DNA of 19,973 nucleotides from an uncultured Lachnospiraceae bacterium. GTDB lineage: Bacteria; Bacillota; Clostridia; Lachnospirales; Lachnospiraceae. The position numbers and the translations under genes are program-made. The stretch lies in NCBI GenBank assembly GCA_910585895.1, contig CAJUHY010000048.1, positions 424 to 20,396 of the forward strand, in the 5' to 3' direction. The notes beneath the pieces are model-generated. The model made no database searches, was not told the DNA's origin, and was given only the letters and a program-made list of their open reading frames with translations. Shown here piece after piece: positions 6,889 through 14,442 of this stretch. Position 1 is the stretch's first letter. Every line of letters begins with the position of its first letter.

Positions 6889-8328
6889 ATGAGTGATAAA
6901 GATAAGATAGAAGATAACGAGAACATAGAAGATAAAGATGTCATGGATGAGACAGGAGCGGAGGAATATGAGGATATCTGTTTCATCTGCCACAGACCGG
7001 GAAGCAAGGCCGGCAAGATGATTCATATTCCCAATAATATCTGTATCTGTTCGGACTGTATGCAGAAAACATTTGATACCATGAATCATGCGGGGTTTCC
7101 GATTGGCGATATGGGGAATTTTGGGAATATGCCCAATATCAGCATGATAAATCTGGCAGATCTTCAGAATATGAGTGCGATGCCCAAGAGTCAGAAGCTC
7201 AAGAAGAAAAAGGCCAAAGAGGAGAAGAAAGCAAAACCTGAACTGGACATCAAGTCCATTCCGGCGCCCCATAAGATAAAGGCAAGTCTGGATGAATATG
7301 TTGTCGGGCAGGAACATGCCAAGAAGGTTATGTCCGTGGCAGTATATAACCATTATAAGCGTGTTACCAACGATGAACAGGATGGCATTGAGATTGAGAA
7401 ATCAAATATGCTGATGTTGGGACCTACTGGAAGCGGAAAAACATATATGGTTAAGACTCTGGCAAGGCTTCTTGATGTGCCGCTTGCCATAGCCGATGCC
7501 ACCTCCCTTACGGAAGCCGGCTATATCGGGGATGATATTGAGAGCGTGGTGTCCAAGCTTCTGGCGGCGGCAGACAATGACGTGGAACGTGCAGAGCATG
7601 GCATTATTTTTATTGATGAGATTGACAAGATTGCCAAGAAGAAGACTACGAACCAGCGCGATGTCAGTGGAGAGAGCGTACAGCAAGGCATGTTAAAGTT
7701 GCTGGAGGGCGCTGAGGTTGAAGTCCCTGTGGGGGCGAACAGTAAGAATGCCATGGTGCCTCTTGCCACTGTCAATACCAGGAATATACTATTTATCTGC
7801 GGCGGTGCATTTCCTGATTTGGAAGATATTATAAAAGAACGTTTAAATAAGCAGTCGGCGATGGGGTTCCACGCGGATTTGAAAGATAAATACGATGGAG
7901 AAGATAATCTTCTGCAGCGTGTAGAGGTAGAGGATATCCGCAAATATGGCATGATTCCAGAGTTTCTTGGTCGTCTTCCGGTAATATTTGCTTTAGATGC
8001 ATTGACAGAGGATATGCTGGTGCGCATTCTTACCGAGCCTAAGAGTGCGATAGTCAAGCAATACCAGAAATTGCTGGCAATGGATGAGGTCAAGCTGGAA
8101 TTTGAAGTAAACGCGCTTCATGCAATTGCCAGGAAAGCGAAAAAGAAGGATGTTGGCGCACGTGCTCTGAGAGCCATAATCGAAGAGTTTATGTTGGATA
8201 TCATGTACGAGATTCCTAAAGATGACAGTATTGGTATGGTGACCATCACCGAAGATTATATAGACAATCATGGAGCGCCAATTATCAGTATGCGCGGCTG
8301 TACACTGCCGGAGACGGCGGGAGCATAA
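6889..8328 (+). CDS. clpX: Divergent ClpX-type AAA+ unfoldase
   Basis: A 479-residue ClpX-family ATPase that unfolds substrates for ClpP. ATG 6889 follows AAGGAG (6875-6880) by 8 bases. An acidic leader of about 28 residues precedes a C4 zinc finger (C31, C34, C54, C57, plus an extra C52), then a Lys-rich linker and DEYVVGQEHAKK. Walker A is GPTGSGKT (178-185); the pore-1 loop is GYIGDD; Walker B is IIFIDEID (D243, E244); sensor 2 is GARALRAI. It departs from ordinary ClpX in three places: the pore-2 loop lacks the RKH motif (NSKNAM instead), the ClpP-docking IGF loop reads MGF (325-327) with a longer loop after it, and the N-terminus is extended. No clpP or tig is adjacent, so it is probably a second ClpX paralog. 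The protease gene follows by 46 bases. Confidence 0.88.
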   Translation: MSDKDKIEDNENIEDKDVMDETGAEEYEDICFICHRPGSKAGKMIHIPNNICICSDCMQKTFDTMNHAGFPIGDMGNFGNMPNISMINLADLQNMSAMPKSQKLKKKKAKEEKKAKPELDIKSIPAPHKIKASLDEYVVGQEHAKKVMSVAVYNHYKRVTNDEQDGIEIEKSNMLMLGPTGSGKTYMVKTLARLLDVPLAIADATSLTEAGYIGDDIESVVSKLLAAADNDVERAEHGIIFIDEIDKIAKKKTTNQRDVSGESVQQGMLKLLEGAEVEVPVGANSKNAMVPLATVNTRNILFICGGAFPDLEDIIKERLNKQSAMGFHADLKDKYDGEDNLLQRVEVEDIRKYGMIPEFLGRLPVIFALDALTEDMLVRILTEPKSAIVKQYQKLLAMDEVKLEFEVNALHAIARKAKKKDVGARALRAIIEEFMLDIMYEIPKDDSIGMVTITEDYIDNHGAPIISMRGCTLPETAGA

Positions 8329-8343
8329 GCCGTGAATTTACTG

Positions 8344-8377
8344 CATATGCTGATAAAAAAGAAAAGAGCAGCATATG
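8344..8377 (+). promoter_or_regulatory. Hairpin covering the start codon of the S8 protease
   Basis: CATATGCTG (8344-8352) and CAGCATATG (8369-8377) are a perfect 9-bp inverted repeat. The second arm ends exactly on the ATG of the protease, and the A-rich loop holds its purine-rich, weak SD (GAAAAGAG 8361-8368). Folding of the mRNA would hide the start codon. Confidence 0.55.
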
Positions 8378-10057
8378 GATTGTGAAGAAGCGGTCTATTC
8401 AAATGACTATTATGATTTTATTGATGAGTATATTTTGGAGGCGCGGCGGTTCCCGGCATCATCCTGTACACAGAAGCTCGATATTACGTATGATATAGTT
8501 TATGTGCCGCGGGCGGATAATCCGCCGCTCACTATCAGAAATTACAGTTATAATGCAATTCCCGGATGTTATGCCCCCATGGATGAGAGCGCATTGGAAG
8601 TAAGCGGGATACTGCGTCTGCAGAACCAGCCTACATTGGCCTTGAAGGGGCAGGGTGTATTGATTGGTTTTCTTGATTCCGGGATTGATTATGAGAGTCC
8701 GGTTTTCCGCAACAGCGATGGCAGCACCAGGATTGCGGCGGTGTGGGACCAAACAGACAGGAGCGGAACGCCGCCGGAAGGCTTTATTTACGGAAGTCAG
8801 TATACGGACGAGGAGATTAACCGTGCGCTGAAAAGTATGAATCCTCGTGAGATTGTGCCCATGACGGATGAAGAGGAGCATGGGACTTATATGGCAAGCG
8901 TTGCGGCGGGAAGTGAGATTCCTGAGAAAAATTTTGTGGGAGCGGCCCCTTACAGTAAGATAGCTATGGTCAAACTAAAACCTGCCAAGCAGTATCTGCG
9001 GGACTTTTACTTTATCAGCCAGGATGCTGTTGCTTATCAGGAGAATGATATCATGGCAGGAGTGGTTTACTTAAACCGGCTTGCACAGGAACTCCATATG
9101 CCTCTTGTTATTTGTGTGGGGCTGGGGACGGATATGGGGGGGCATACGGGTGTAAATCCGCTCTCAACCATGCTGAATGGCATGGCGTTGCGCAGAGACC
9201 ATGCGGTGGTGATAGCAGCGGGAAATGAAGGGAATTCCCGTCACCATTTTCTGGGAGAAATCCAAAGCGATGAATATTATAAGAACGTTGAAATAAGCGT
9301 AGGAGAAAGGGTGAAAGGCTTTTATGCGGAAGTCTGGGCGAGGGCGCCTCAACGTTTTGTGGTAGACATTATTTCGCCCACCGGGGAACGTATGCCCAGT
9401 GACTTTATCTTGTCTGGTGGCAGGGAATATAATTTTCTGTTTGAGGATACGAAGGTGGCCGTGGACTACCGGATTTCCGGTATCCTGGATGGCTCTCAGG
9501 TAATTTATATAAGTTTCACTAAACCTACGCAGGGAATATGGAATATCAGAGTTTATCAGCAGTCAGAAATTTCTGATACGTTTCATGTATGGCTTCCGTT
9601 GGAGGAGTTTCTGACAGGCGAGGTATTTTTTGTCCGCTCCAATCCCGATACAACGCTTACGGTGCCATCATCGGCAGCTGCGCCAATGACGGTAGGGGCA
9701 TATGATGCAGGAGATAACAGTATTTATTTAAGGTCTGGCAGAGGTTTTACGGCGAGTGGGCTGATAAAACCGGATTTTGTGGCGCCTGGCGTGGAGGTAT
9801 ATGGTGCAGCTCCCGGAGGGATGTTTGTTACCAGGAGCGGAACCAGCGCGGCAGCGGCGGTTGCTTCAGGCGGCGTTGCGCTGATGATAGAGTGGGGTAT
9901 TGTCAGGGGGAATTATTCTACAATTACCGGCGTAGCCATCAAGAATTCCCTGATTCAGAGTGCAGACCGTGATCCGCAGCGCATGTACCCGGATAAAGCT
10001 TATGGATGGGGAAGGATGAATGTTTACAAAACGTTTGAGGATTTTCGGATTCAGTAG
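8375..10057 (+). CDS. Csp-like S8 subtilisin family serine protease
   Basis: A 560-residue subtilase without signal peptide. The start ATG 8375 is the only one available after a stop at 8354-8356, and its SD is weak. A prodomain-like region of about 90 residues precedes the catalytic domain. The triad is complete: D101 in GFLDSGIDY, H169 in EEEHGTYMA, and S491 in RSGTSAAAA; the oxyanion Asn is probably in AAGNEGN. About 200 residues between the Asn region and the Ser form a jelly-roll-like insert, the layout of the clostridial CspA/B/C proteases. In C. difficile and C. perfringens Csp proteins act in spore germination by processing SleC. Lachnospiraceae carry several such paralogs of unknown role, and no sleC is in the window. 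It sits between the clpX-like and lspA-like genes, with 16 bases to the latter. Confidence 0.9.
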   Translation: MDCEEAVYSNDYYDFIDEYILEARRFPASSCTQKLDITYDIVYVPRADNPPLTIRNYSYNAIPGCYAPMDESALEVSGILRLQNQPTLALKGQGVLIGFLDSGIDYESPVFRNSDGSTRIAAVWDQTDRSGTPPEGFIYGSQYTDEEINRALKSMNPREIVPMTDEEEHGTYMASVAAGSEIPEKNFVGAAPYSKIAMVKLKPAKQYLRDFYFISQDAVAYQENDIMAGVVYLNRLAQELHMPLVICVGLGTDMGGHTGVNPLSTMLNGMALRRDHAVVIAAGNEGNSRHHFLGEIQSDEYYKNVEISVGERVKGFYAEVWARAPQRFVVDIISPTGERMPSDFILSGGREYNFLFEDTKVAVDYRISGILDGSQVIYISFTKPTQGIWNIRVYQQSEISDTFHVWLPLEEFLTGEVFFVRSNPDTTLTVPSSAAAPMTVGAYDAGDNSIYLRSGRGFTASGLIKPDFVAPGVEVYGAAPGGMFVTRSGTSAAAAVASGGVALMIEWGIVRGNYSTITGVAIKNSLIQSADRDPQRMYPDKAYGWGRMNVYKTFEDFRIQ

Positions 10058-10073
10058 ACGGAGAGGATAAGAG

Positions 10074-10520
10074 ATGATATATGTAGTTATGGCTTCGGTC
10101 ATATTTGTAGGAGATTTTTTCCTGAAAAAGTATATTGAAACACATATAGAACCCAAAAAACAAAAGTTCATCTGCAAAGGCAGGATAGTATTGCATAGAT
10201 ACCACAATCGTGGGGCAGTCTTGAATTTTCTGGAAAAGAGCCCCAGTCTGGTGAGAAACCTCTGCGGCGCGCTGCTGTTGGTATTGGGAATTGTCTGGGC
10301 GCTTTTGCTGCGTAAAAAGGATAATCCAGGCGTGCTTTTGGGGTTGAGTTTTCTGCTGGGCGGCGGTGGCAGCAATCTCTGTGACAGGATTGCCAACGGA
10401 TATGTTGTGGATTATTTCAGTTTTCGTACGCCATTTTCCTGGATAAACAGAGTTGTGTTTAATATTTCTGATTTCATGATATTTATTGGGAGCATTCTCG
10501 TGGCGGTTGCCAGAAAGTAG
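10074..10520 (+). CDS. LspA-like signal peptidase II
   Basis: A 148-residue polytopic membrane protein with four hydrophobic segments (about 3-18, 60-79, 86-100, 126-146). GGAGAGGA at 10060-10067 precedes ATG 10074. It has the LspA landmarks in order: D14 with K18/K19, HNRGAV (N45, G47), NLCDRIANGYVVDY, and VFNISD. The expected catalytic pair is D113 and D133. LspA cleaves lipidated prolipoproteins at the outer membrane face. This copy is divergent: HNRGAVLNF replaces the usual NxGAAFS and VFNISD replaces FNxAD, and it lacks the common rluD neighbour, so it may be a second copy with a special substrate. It ends the protease cluster. Confidence 0.85.
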   Translation: MIYVVMASVIFVGDFFLKKYIETHIEPKKQKFICKGRIVLHRYHNRGAVLNFLEKSPSLVRNLCGALLLVLGIVWALLLRKKDNPGVLLGLSFLLGGGGSNLCDRIANGYVVDYFSFRTPFSWINRVVFNISDFMIFIGSILVAVARK

Positions 10521-10583
10521 GAACTTGCTGCACAAAATGCGTTCATGTCATGAAGTATTCCGATTATGTGGGAAAACATATAA

Positions 10584-10612
10584 ACAAAAAGCTGCCATAG
10601 GCAGCTTTTTGT
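10584..10612. terminator. Bidirectional rho-independent terminator
   Basis: GCTGCC (10591-10596) and GGCAGC (10600-10605) enclose a 3-base loop, flanked by ACAAAAA and TTTTTGT, so a T-run follows the stem on either strand. It lies between the converging lspA-like and cold-shock genes and can serve both. Confidence 0.85.
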
Positions 10613-10697
10613 AATCACCTCTTTTTCAATATCTTAATCTTAAGAAAAATCGAATTTTCTATATTCAGACAAAGGTACATTGAAAAGCTCGATGAAA

Positions 10698-10898
10698 TTA
10701 GCGTACTACAGTCACGTTGACAGCCTGAGGTCCCTTAGAACCTTCGGTAACATCAAACTCAACAGTAGCGCCTTCTTCTAATGACTTAAAGCCCTCCATG
10801 TTTAATCCGGAGTAGTGAACAAATACATCATTGCCGGATTCATCAGAGATGAAGCCATATCCTTTTTGGTTGTTAAACCATTTTACTGTACCTTGCAT
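10698..10898 (-). CDS. csp: Cold-shock protein, CspA family
   Basis: A 66-residue single cold-shock domain, the normal length. RNP1 is KGYGFI (residues 12-17) and RNP2 is DVFVHY, with the aromatic residues for nucleic-acid stacking (W8, F9, Y14, F16, F26, H28) present. It binds single-stranded RNA and DNA and acts as an RNA chaperone. The start is supported by GGAGG at 10906-10910, 7 bases upstream on the minus strand. A promoter with a leader of about 40 bases is seen upstream, shorter than the long thermosensing leaders of enterobacterial cspA. It ends at the shared terminator. Confidence 0.97.
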   Translation of the reverse strand: MQGTVKWFNNQKGYGFISDESGNDVFVHYSGLNMEGFKSLEEGATVEFDVTEGSKGPQAVNVTVVR

Positions 10899-10947
10899 GT
10901 CAGTACCTCCAATATATAATATATGCCCTTATTTTTAGCATGTTTCT

Positions 10948-10976
10948 ACCATATCACATTATTTTTAAAAAGTAAA
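10948..10976 (-). promoter_or_regulatory. Promoter of the cold-shock gene (extended -10)
   Basis: Read on the minus strand: TTTACT (10976-10971), a 17-base spacer, TATGGT (10953-10948), with TG one base before the -10. Each hexamer matches 4 of 6. The start would be near 10941, giving a leader of about 42 bases. Confidence 0.5.
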
Positions 10977-11003
10977 GGAATATTTTACAATTCATGTATT
11001 TTC

Positions 11004-11510
11004 TTACAACAATTCCTCGAAAGGAATGCGGTGTGCTTTGAGAAAACGTTTTACCAACTCATCCCAGGCTTGTTCCAGTGACTTATCGAGAGAAAATACA
11101 CGGCAGGACACACCTGTGGTACAGGTAAGCTGTTGGTTGTGGTATTTGAGGTTGATATACATGCCTGAAATATCATCCGGCAAAAGATTGCTGCCAATAG
11201 AGGAAAGAGTTTTTGCCTGGTTCTCACTGGAAAGCTGGAAGACGAAATGAAACGATGAGGGTGTGCGTTTGCCCTTGATTAAGTCGAAGCAGACAGGGCG
11301 TGCCAACGAAAAGGGGATGTAATTTTCCTGGTTAACCTGTGAATAATATTCATCCTCCGGACTGAAAAAGTCAGCCCTGCAGCGACCATCGAGGTGAAAA
11401 GCCATATAAGTGGTAATGGAACCTTCTGAGAGTAAAAAGCCATCGAAAGTCTCGCTGCGCAATAAAATATTCATAAACTCTTTCACGTTTAGAATTGATA
11501 GTGATGTCAT
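11004..11510 (-). CDS. Small uncharacterised protein, DUF5721-like
   Basis: A 168-residue soluble protein without signal peptide or membrane span. The start at 11510 is set by GAGGAGG (11517-11523) six bases upstream; the frame opens further upstream but without an SD. It begins MTSLSILNVKEFMNILL and contains FDGFLLSEGSITTYMAFHLDG, a FFSPEDEYY segment and a C-terminal helix ending in HRIPFEELL. I associate this pattern with the DUF5721 family found mainly in Lachnospiraceae. This is from memory and not checked. No function is known. It is divergent from the M18 aminopeptidase gene. Confidence 0.7.
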   Translation of the reverse strand: MTSLSILNVKEFMNILLRSETFDGFLLSEGSITTYMAFHLDGRCRADFFSPEDEYYSQVNQENYIPFSLARPVCFDLIKGKRTPSSFHFVFQLSSENQAKTLSSIGSNLLPDDISGMYINLKYHNQQLTCTTGVSCRVFSLDKSLEQAWDELVKRFLKAHRIPFEELL

Positions 11511-11529
11511 AAAATACCTCCTCTGGAAA

Positions 11530-11558
11530 ATAGTAACACAAAATGCTGAAAACAGCAA
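11530..11558 (-). promoter_or_regulatory. Possible promoter of the DUF5721-like gene
   Basis: Minus strand: TTGCTG (11558-11553), a 17-base spacer, TACTAT (11535-11530) with an extended TG one base before. Transcription would begin close to the SD, leaving a very short leader. The match is moderate. Confidence 0.35.
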
Positions 11559-11624
11559 AGTCCGGAAAGCAAATTTCGAATGGCTGAATTGTTACTAATT
11601 CTTGTGATGATGAATGAAATGTTC

Positions 11625-11653
11625 TGGAAAAATATTTTTATTTATAGTATAAT
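11625..11653 (+). promoter_or_regulatory. Probable promoter of the M18 aminopeptidase gene
   Basis: TGGAAA (11625-11630), a 17-base spacer and a perfect TATAAT (11648-11653). Transcription would begin near 11660, about 74 bases before the chosen start codon. Confidence 0.5.
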
Positions 11654-11733
11654 GTTTATTCAACGGTAATTTGGAACAGTTTATAACTGAAAGCTATACA
11701 GAAAATGGACAGGAAAGAATCAGGAGGCAGGAC

Positions 11734-13014
11734 ATGGAGCGCACAGGGGAATCATTTTTTCGTCTGCTGGAGAAGGGGACCAGTGCACCGTTGGTGGTGC
11801 AGGAAGCCGAAAGCAGACTGCAGCAAGCGGGGTTTGAGGAACTTTCATTTCAGAAGATTTGGGGATTGGCAGATACTGGCAGATACTATGTGAAACATCA
11901 CGATACAACGCTATTTGCGTTTACAGTCCACAAACGTGCAGGATTTAAGGATTCTATACGGATTGGCGCAGCGCATACGGATTTTCCATGTCTGCGGATA
12001 AAACCTAATCCGGATGTGATGGCGGGCGGATATGCGCAGGTCAATGTGGAGGTTTATGGAGGAGCAATTTTGAATACCTGGCTGGACCGTCCCCTTGGGA
12101 TTTCCGGGCGTGTGGCGTTGGCGAGTGAAGATGTTATGCATCCTCAGATGCGTTATTTTTCAATGGAGCGAACCTTGGGAGTTATTCCTAACCTCGCTAT
12201 CCATATGAATCGGGAAGTCAATAAAGGAATCGAACTGAATAAACAGAAAGACCTTCTGCCGATTCTTGGTCTGGCAGGTGATGGAGATAAGAAATTTTTA
12301 GACTTTTTGGCAAAGGAGCTGCAGACAGAGCCAGCAGACATCTTGGATTTTGAATTGTGGGTATATTGCCGGGAGAGACCGCAGTATGCTGGTATAGAAG
12401 AGGAACTGATATTGTCGCCGAGACTGGATAATCTTACTTCGGTGCAGGCATTATTGACCGGAATTATAGATAGCAGCTGTGAGGAAGGAATTCGTGTAGT
12501 TGCGCTGTTCGACCATGAGGAGGTAGGGAGCCGTACCAAACAGGGGGCGGGTTCAGCTCTGCTGGAGAATCTTCTGCAGAGAATCCTGGTGGCTTTAAAT
12601 CGGACTCCAGCACAGATTTCGGCAAGTTTGTATGATGCATTTTTGCTGTCTGTGGATGTGGCGCATGGGCTGCACCCTAATCAGATGGGGAAAATGGATA
12701 TAACGAATAAGCCTGCGCTGGGAAAGGGGATTTGTATCAAGGAAGCCTCTTCTCAGTCTTATGCCACAGACTGTGAGGCGGTGGCAGTGGTGGAACAGAT
12801 TTGCAGGAAGTCTGGAATACCTTATCAGAAATTTGCCAACCGCTCAGATATGGCGGGCGGGGGGACGCTGGGTGCAATCGCCTCCAGCTTTCTGCCGGTG
12901 AGGACAGTGGATATTGGAGTACCGGTGCTTGCCATGCATTCGGCAGTTGAGACGATGGGGGCGGCGGATATGAAGTCATTGACAGATTTGCTGTGTGCTT
13001 ATTTTCAGGCATAG
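11734..13014 (+). CDS. apeB: M18 family aminopeptidase
   Basis: A 426-residue zinc aminopeptidase that removes N-terminal, often acidic, residues from cytosolic peptides. ATG 11734 is preceded at 6 bases by AGGAGG (11722-11727) and gives the family's usual N-terminus and length. The in-frame TTG at 11671 has no SD. Metal and catalytic motifs are in order: AAHTDFPCLRIKP (H81), GGAILNTWLDRPLG, SPRLDNL, DHEEVGS, SVDVAHGLHPN and the terminal LAMHSAVETMG. All expected ligands are present, so it should be active. The gene symbol follows common usage for bacterial M18 and is not specific to this organism. The next gene starts 52 bases downstream with no terminator between. Confidence 0.95.
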   Translation: MERTGESFFRLLEKGTSAPLVVQEAESRLQQAGFEELSFQKIWGLADTGRYYVKHHDTTLFAFTVHKRAGFKDSIRIGAAHTDFPCLRIKPNPDVMAGGYAQVNVEVYGGAILNTWLDRPLGISGRVALASEDVMHPQMRYFSMERTLGVIPNLAIHMNREVNKGIELNKQKDLLPILGLAGDGDKKFLDFLAKELQTEPADILDFELWVYCRERPQYAGIEEELILSPRLDNLTSVQALLTGIIDSSCEEGIRVVALFDHEEVGSRTKQGAGSALLENLLQRILVALNRTPAQISASLYDAFLLSVDVAHGLHPNQMGKMDITNKPALGKGICIKEASSQSYATDCEAVAVVEQICRKSGIPYQKFANRSDMAGGGTLGAIASSFLPVRTVDIGVPVLAMHSAVETMGAADMKSLTDLLCAYFQA

Positions 13015-13066
13015 CAGCATGTTGCAGCGGATAGCTTTTTAGGGAAAAGGATGAAGGGCAGGATAG

Positions 13067-14278
13067 ATGAGGAAACGATATAGTAAAATAATCTGGGTAT
13101 TTGCTTTTATGTTGTTGTGCGGCAATATGGCAGGATGTTCCCCGGAGGATTTGCAGAAGATTCTGCAGGAGGACAGGTATCTGGAGCGTGCTCAGGATAC
13201 CCAGCAGGTTGCAGATGAACCTAACCAGCAAAAAGCAGAGATTCCACGGGCAGAACAGAAAGAGGTCAAACCAGTTCAAAAAGTTTCTGTAGGCAAATAT
13301 GCGTATGAGCAGTTGGATGAGGAAGGCAAGAGAGTTTATGATGAGATGTTAACTGCGATTTTGAGCCAGCAGGAAAAAATCTCGCTTTCTACGATAGATA
13401 CAGATGTCATGAACCATGCCTATACTGCGCTTTGCAGCGATTATGGCGGATTGTTCTGGGTGAATGGCTATGTGTTTACAAGATACACAAAGGGTGGCGA
13501 ACTGGTGAGTCTGGAATTTTCTCCCAAGTATACATTGAACAGGGAAGAACGCCGTCTTATGCAGGAGAAAATTGACCAGGTTGTGGAACAATGGTTTGCA
13601 GGAATCTCATTGAATGATAGCGATTACCAGAAAGCAAAATATGTATATGAACTGCTGGCGCTGAATACGGAATATGTGGAGGATGCTGAGGACAGCCAGA
13701 ATATTATCAGCGTGTTTATCCGGCGGCAGACGGTTTGTCAGGGATATGCCTGTGCCGTCCAGTATTTGTTGGAACAGCTCGGAATTGAGAGTGTGATTGT
13801 TTCTGGAAAGGCGTTAGGGCAGCCCCATGCATGGAATCTGATTTGTCTTGACGGAGAATATTACTATATGGATGCCACATGGGGAAACAATGGTTACCGG
13901 AACCGGGAGGGTGTGGAGACATCCTTTATCGACTATAATTATATGGCAATGACCACAGCGGAGATGCAGCTGGGACATGAGCCTGATAAGGAAATCCTTC
14001 TGCCGGAATGTACGGCTGTTTTGAATAATTACTATATAAAAGAAGGAAACTATATTGAAGAGTGGCAGCCGGAACAAATAGGTTTTATGCTTGCCCAGGC
14101 CTGGGAGGAAAAAAGGGTGCTGACGCTGCGTTTTTCCGACGACAGCCTCAAAGAGCAGGCGTTTCAGTATTTTATCCAGGATGGGCATATTGCAGATTAC
14201 TGTGCAGGTCTCAGTCAGATAAATTATCTCGAAGACAGTCTGTGGAAAGAAATCAGCTTTTGTTTTAACCAATCTTAA
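13067..14278 (+). CDS. Lipoprotein with transglutaminase-like domain
   Basis: A 403-residue exported protein. Residues 1-24 form a lipoprotein signal ending in the lipobox MAGC, with C24 the lipidation site. A Gln/Glu/Lys-rich linker runs to about residue 75. The transglutaminase-like core has C224 in TVCQGYACAVQYLLEQLGI, H254 in GQPHAWNLI and D269 in YYYMDATWG, a complete Cys-His-Asp triad. Such domains in Firmicute lipoproteins may act as surface proteases or cross-linkers; the substrate is unknown. The last 85 residues are not recognised. ATG 13067 has AAGGGC 7 bases and GCAGGA about 4 bases upstream. It may be cotranscribed with the M18 gene; no functional link is evident. Confidence 0.88.
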   Translation: MRKRYSKIIWVFAFMLLCGNMAGCSPEDLQKILQEDRYLERAQDTQQVADEPNQQKAEIPRAEQKEVKPVQKVSVGKYAYEQLDEEGKRVYDEMLTAILSQQEKISLSTIDTDVMNHAYTALCSDYGGLFWVNGYVFTRYTKGGELVSLEFSPKYTLNREERRLMQEKIDQVVEQWFAGISLNDSDYQKAKYVYELLALNTEYVEDAEDSQNIISVFIRRQTVCQGYACAVQYLLEQLGIESVIVSGKALGQPHAWNLICLDGEYYYMDATWGNNGYRNREGVETSFIDYNYMAMTTAEMQLGHEPDKEILLPECTAVLNNYYIKEGNYIEEWQPEQIGFMLAQAWEEKRVLTLRFSDDSLKEQAFQYFIQDGHIADYCAGLSQINYLEDSLWKEISFCFNQS

Positions 14279-14312
14279 AAAAGGACTTTTCAAACCTGAA
14301 TATTTGTGCTAG

Positions 14313-14405
14313 TATAAAGTAGTATTTAAAACTACATAAAATAATTTTCATTAATTTATTATAAAATTTTGAGTAACAAATTTTCTGATGAAAAATACTA
14401 CATAA
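14313..14405. promoter_or_regulatory. Regulatory region of degV with repeated GTAGT/ACTAC half-sites
   Basis: A TATAAA (14313-14318) may be a -10, without a clear -35. Directly after it is the near-palindrome GTAGTATTTAAAACTAC (14319-14335). A second half-site lies at 14393-14401 (AAATACTAC, inverted to 14319-14327), and ACTACATAA occurs twice (14331-14339, 14397-14405). The rest is AT-rich with nothing recognisable. An operator is plausible but unproven. Confidence 0.35.
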
Positions 14406-14442
14406 GAGAGATTATATTGCAGAAAAATTCAGGAGGAAGAAC

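Noticed and set aside
7521..8093. 190-codon minus-strand open frame inside the clpX-like gene
   Set aside because: It mirrors the codon bias of the sense gene, is Ser-rich and low-complexity, and has no start signals.
9866..10535. Overlapping minus-strand frames opposite the protease end and lspA-like gene
   Set aside because: Both sense genes have intact catalytic motifs, and no promoter or SD serves the antisense frames.
10542..10554. 13-base palindrome TTCATG-T-CATGAA after the lspA-like gene
   Set aside because: It is a single short site downstream of a gene with no promoter nearby; chance is sufficient.
11671..11733. TTG start giving the M18 aminopeptidase 21 extra residues
   Set aside because: No SD precedes it, while AGGAGG stands 6 bases before ATG 11734 and the family N-terminus begins there.
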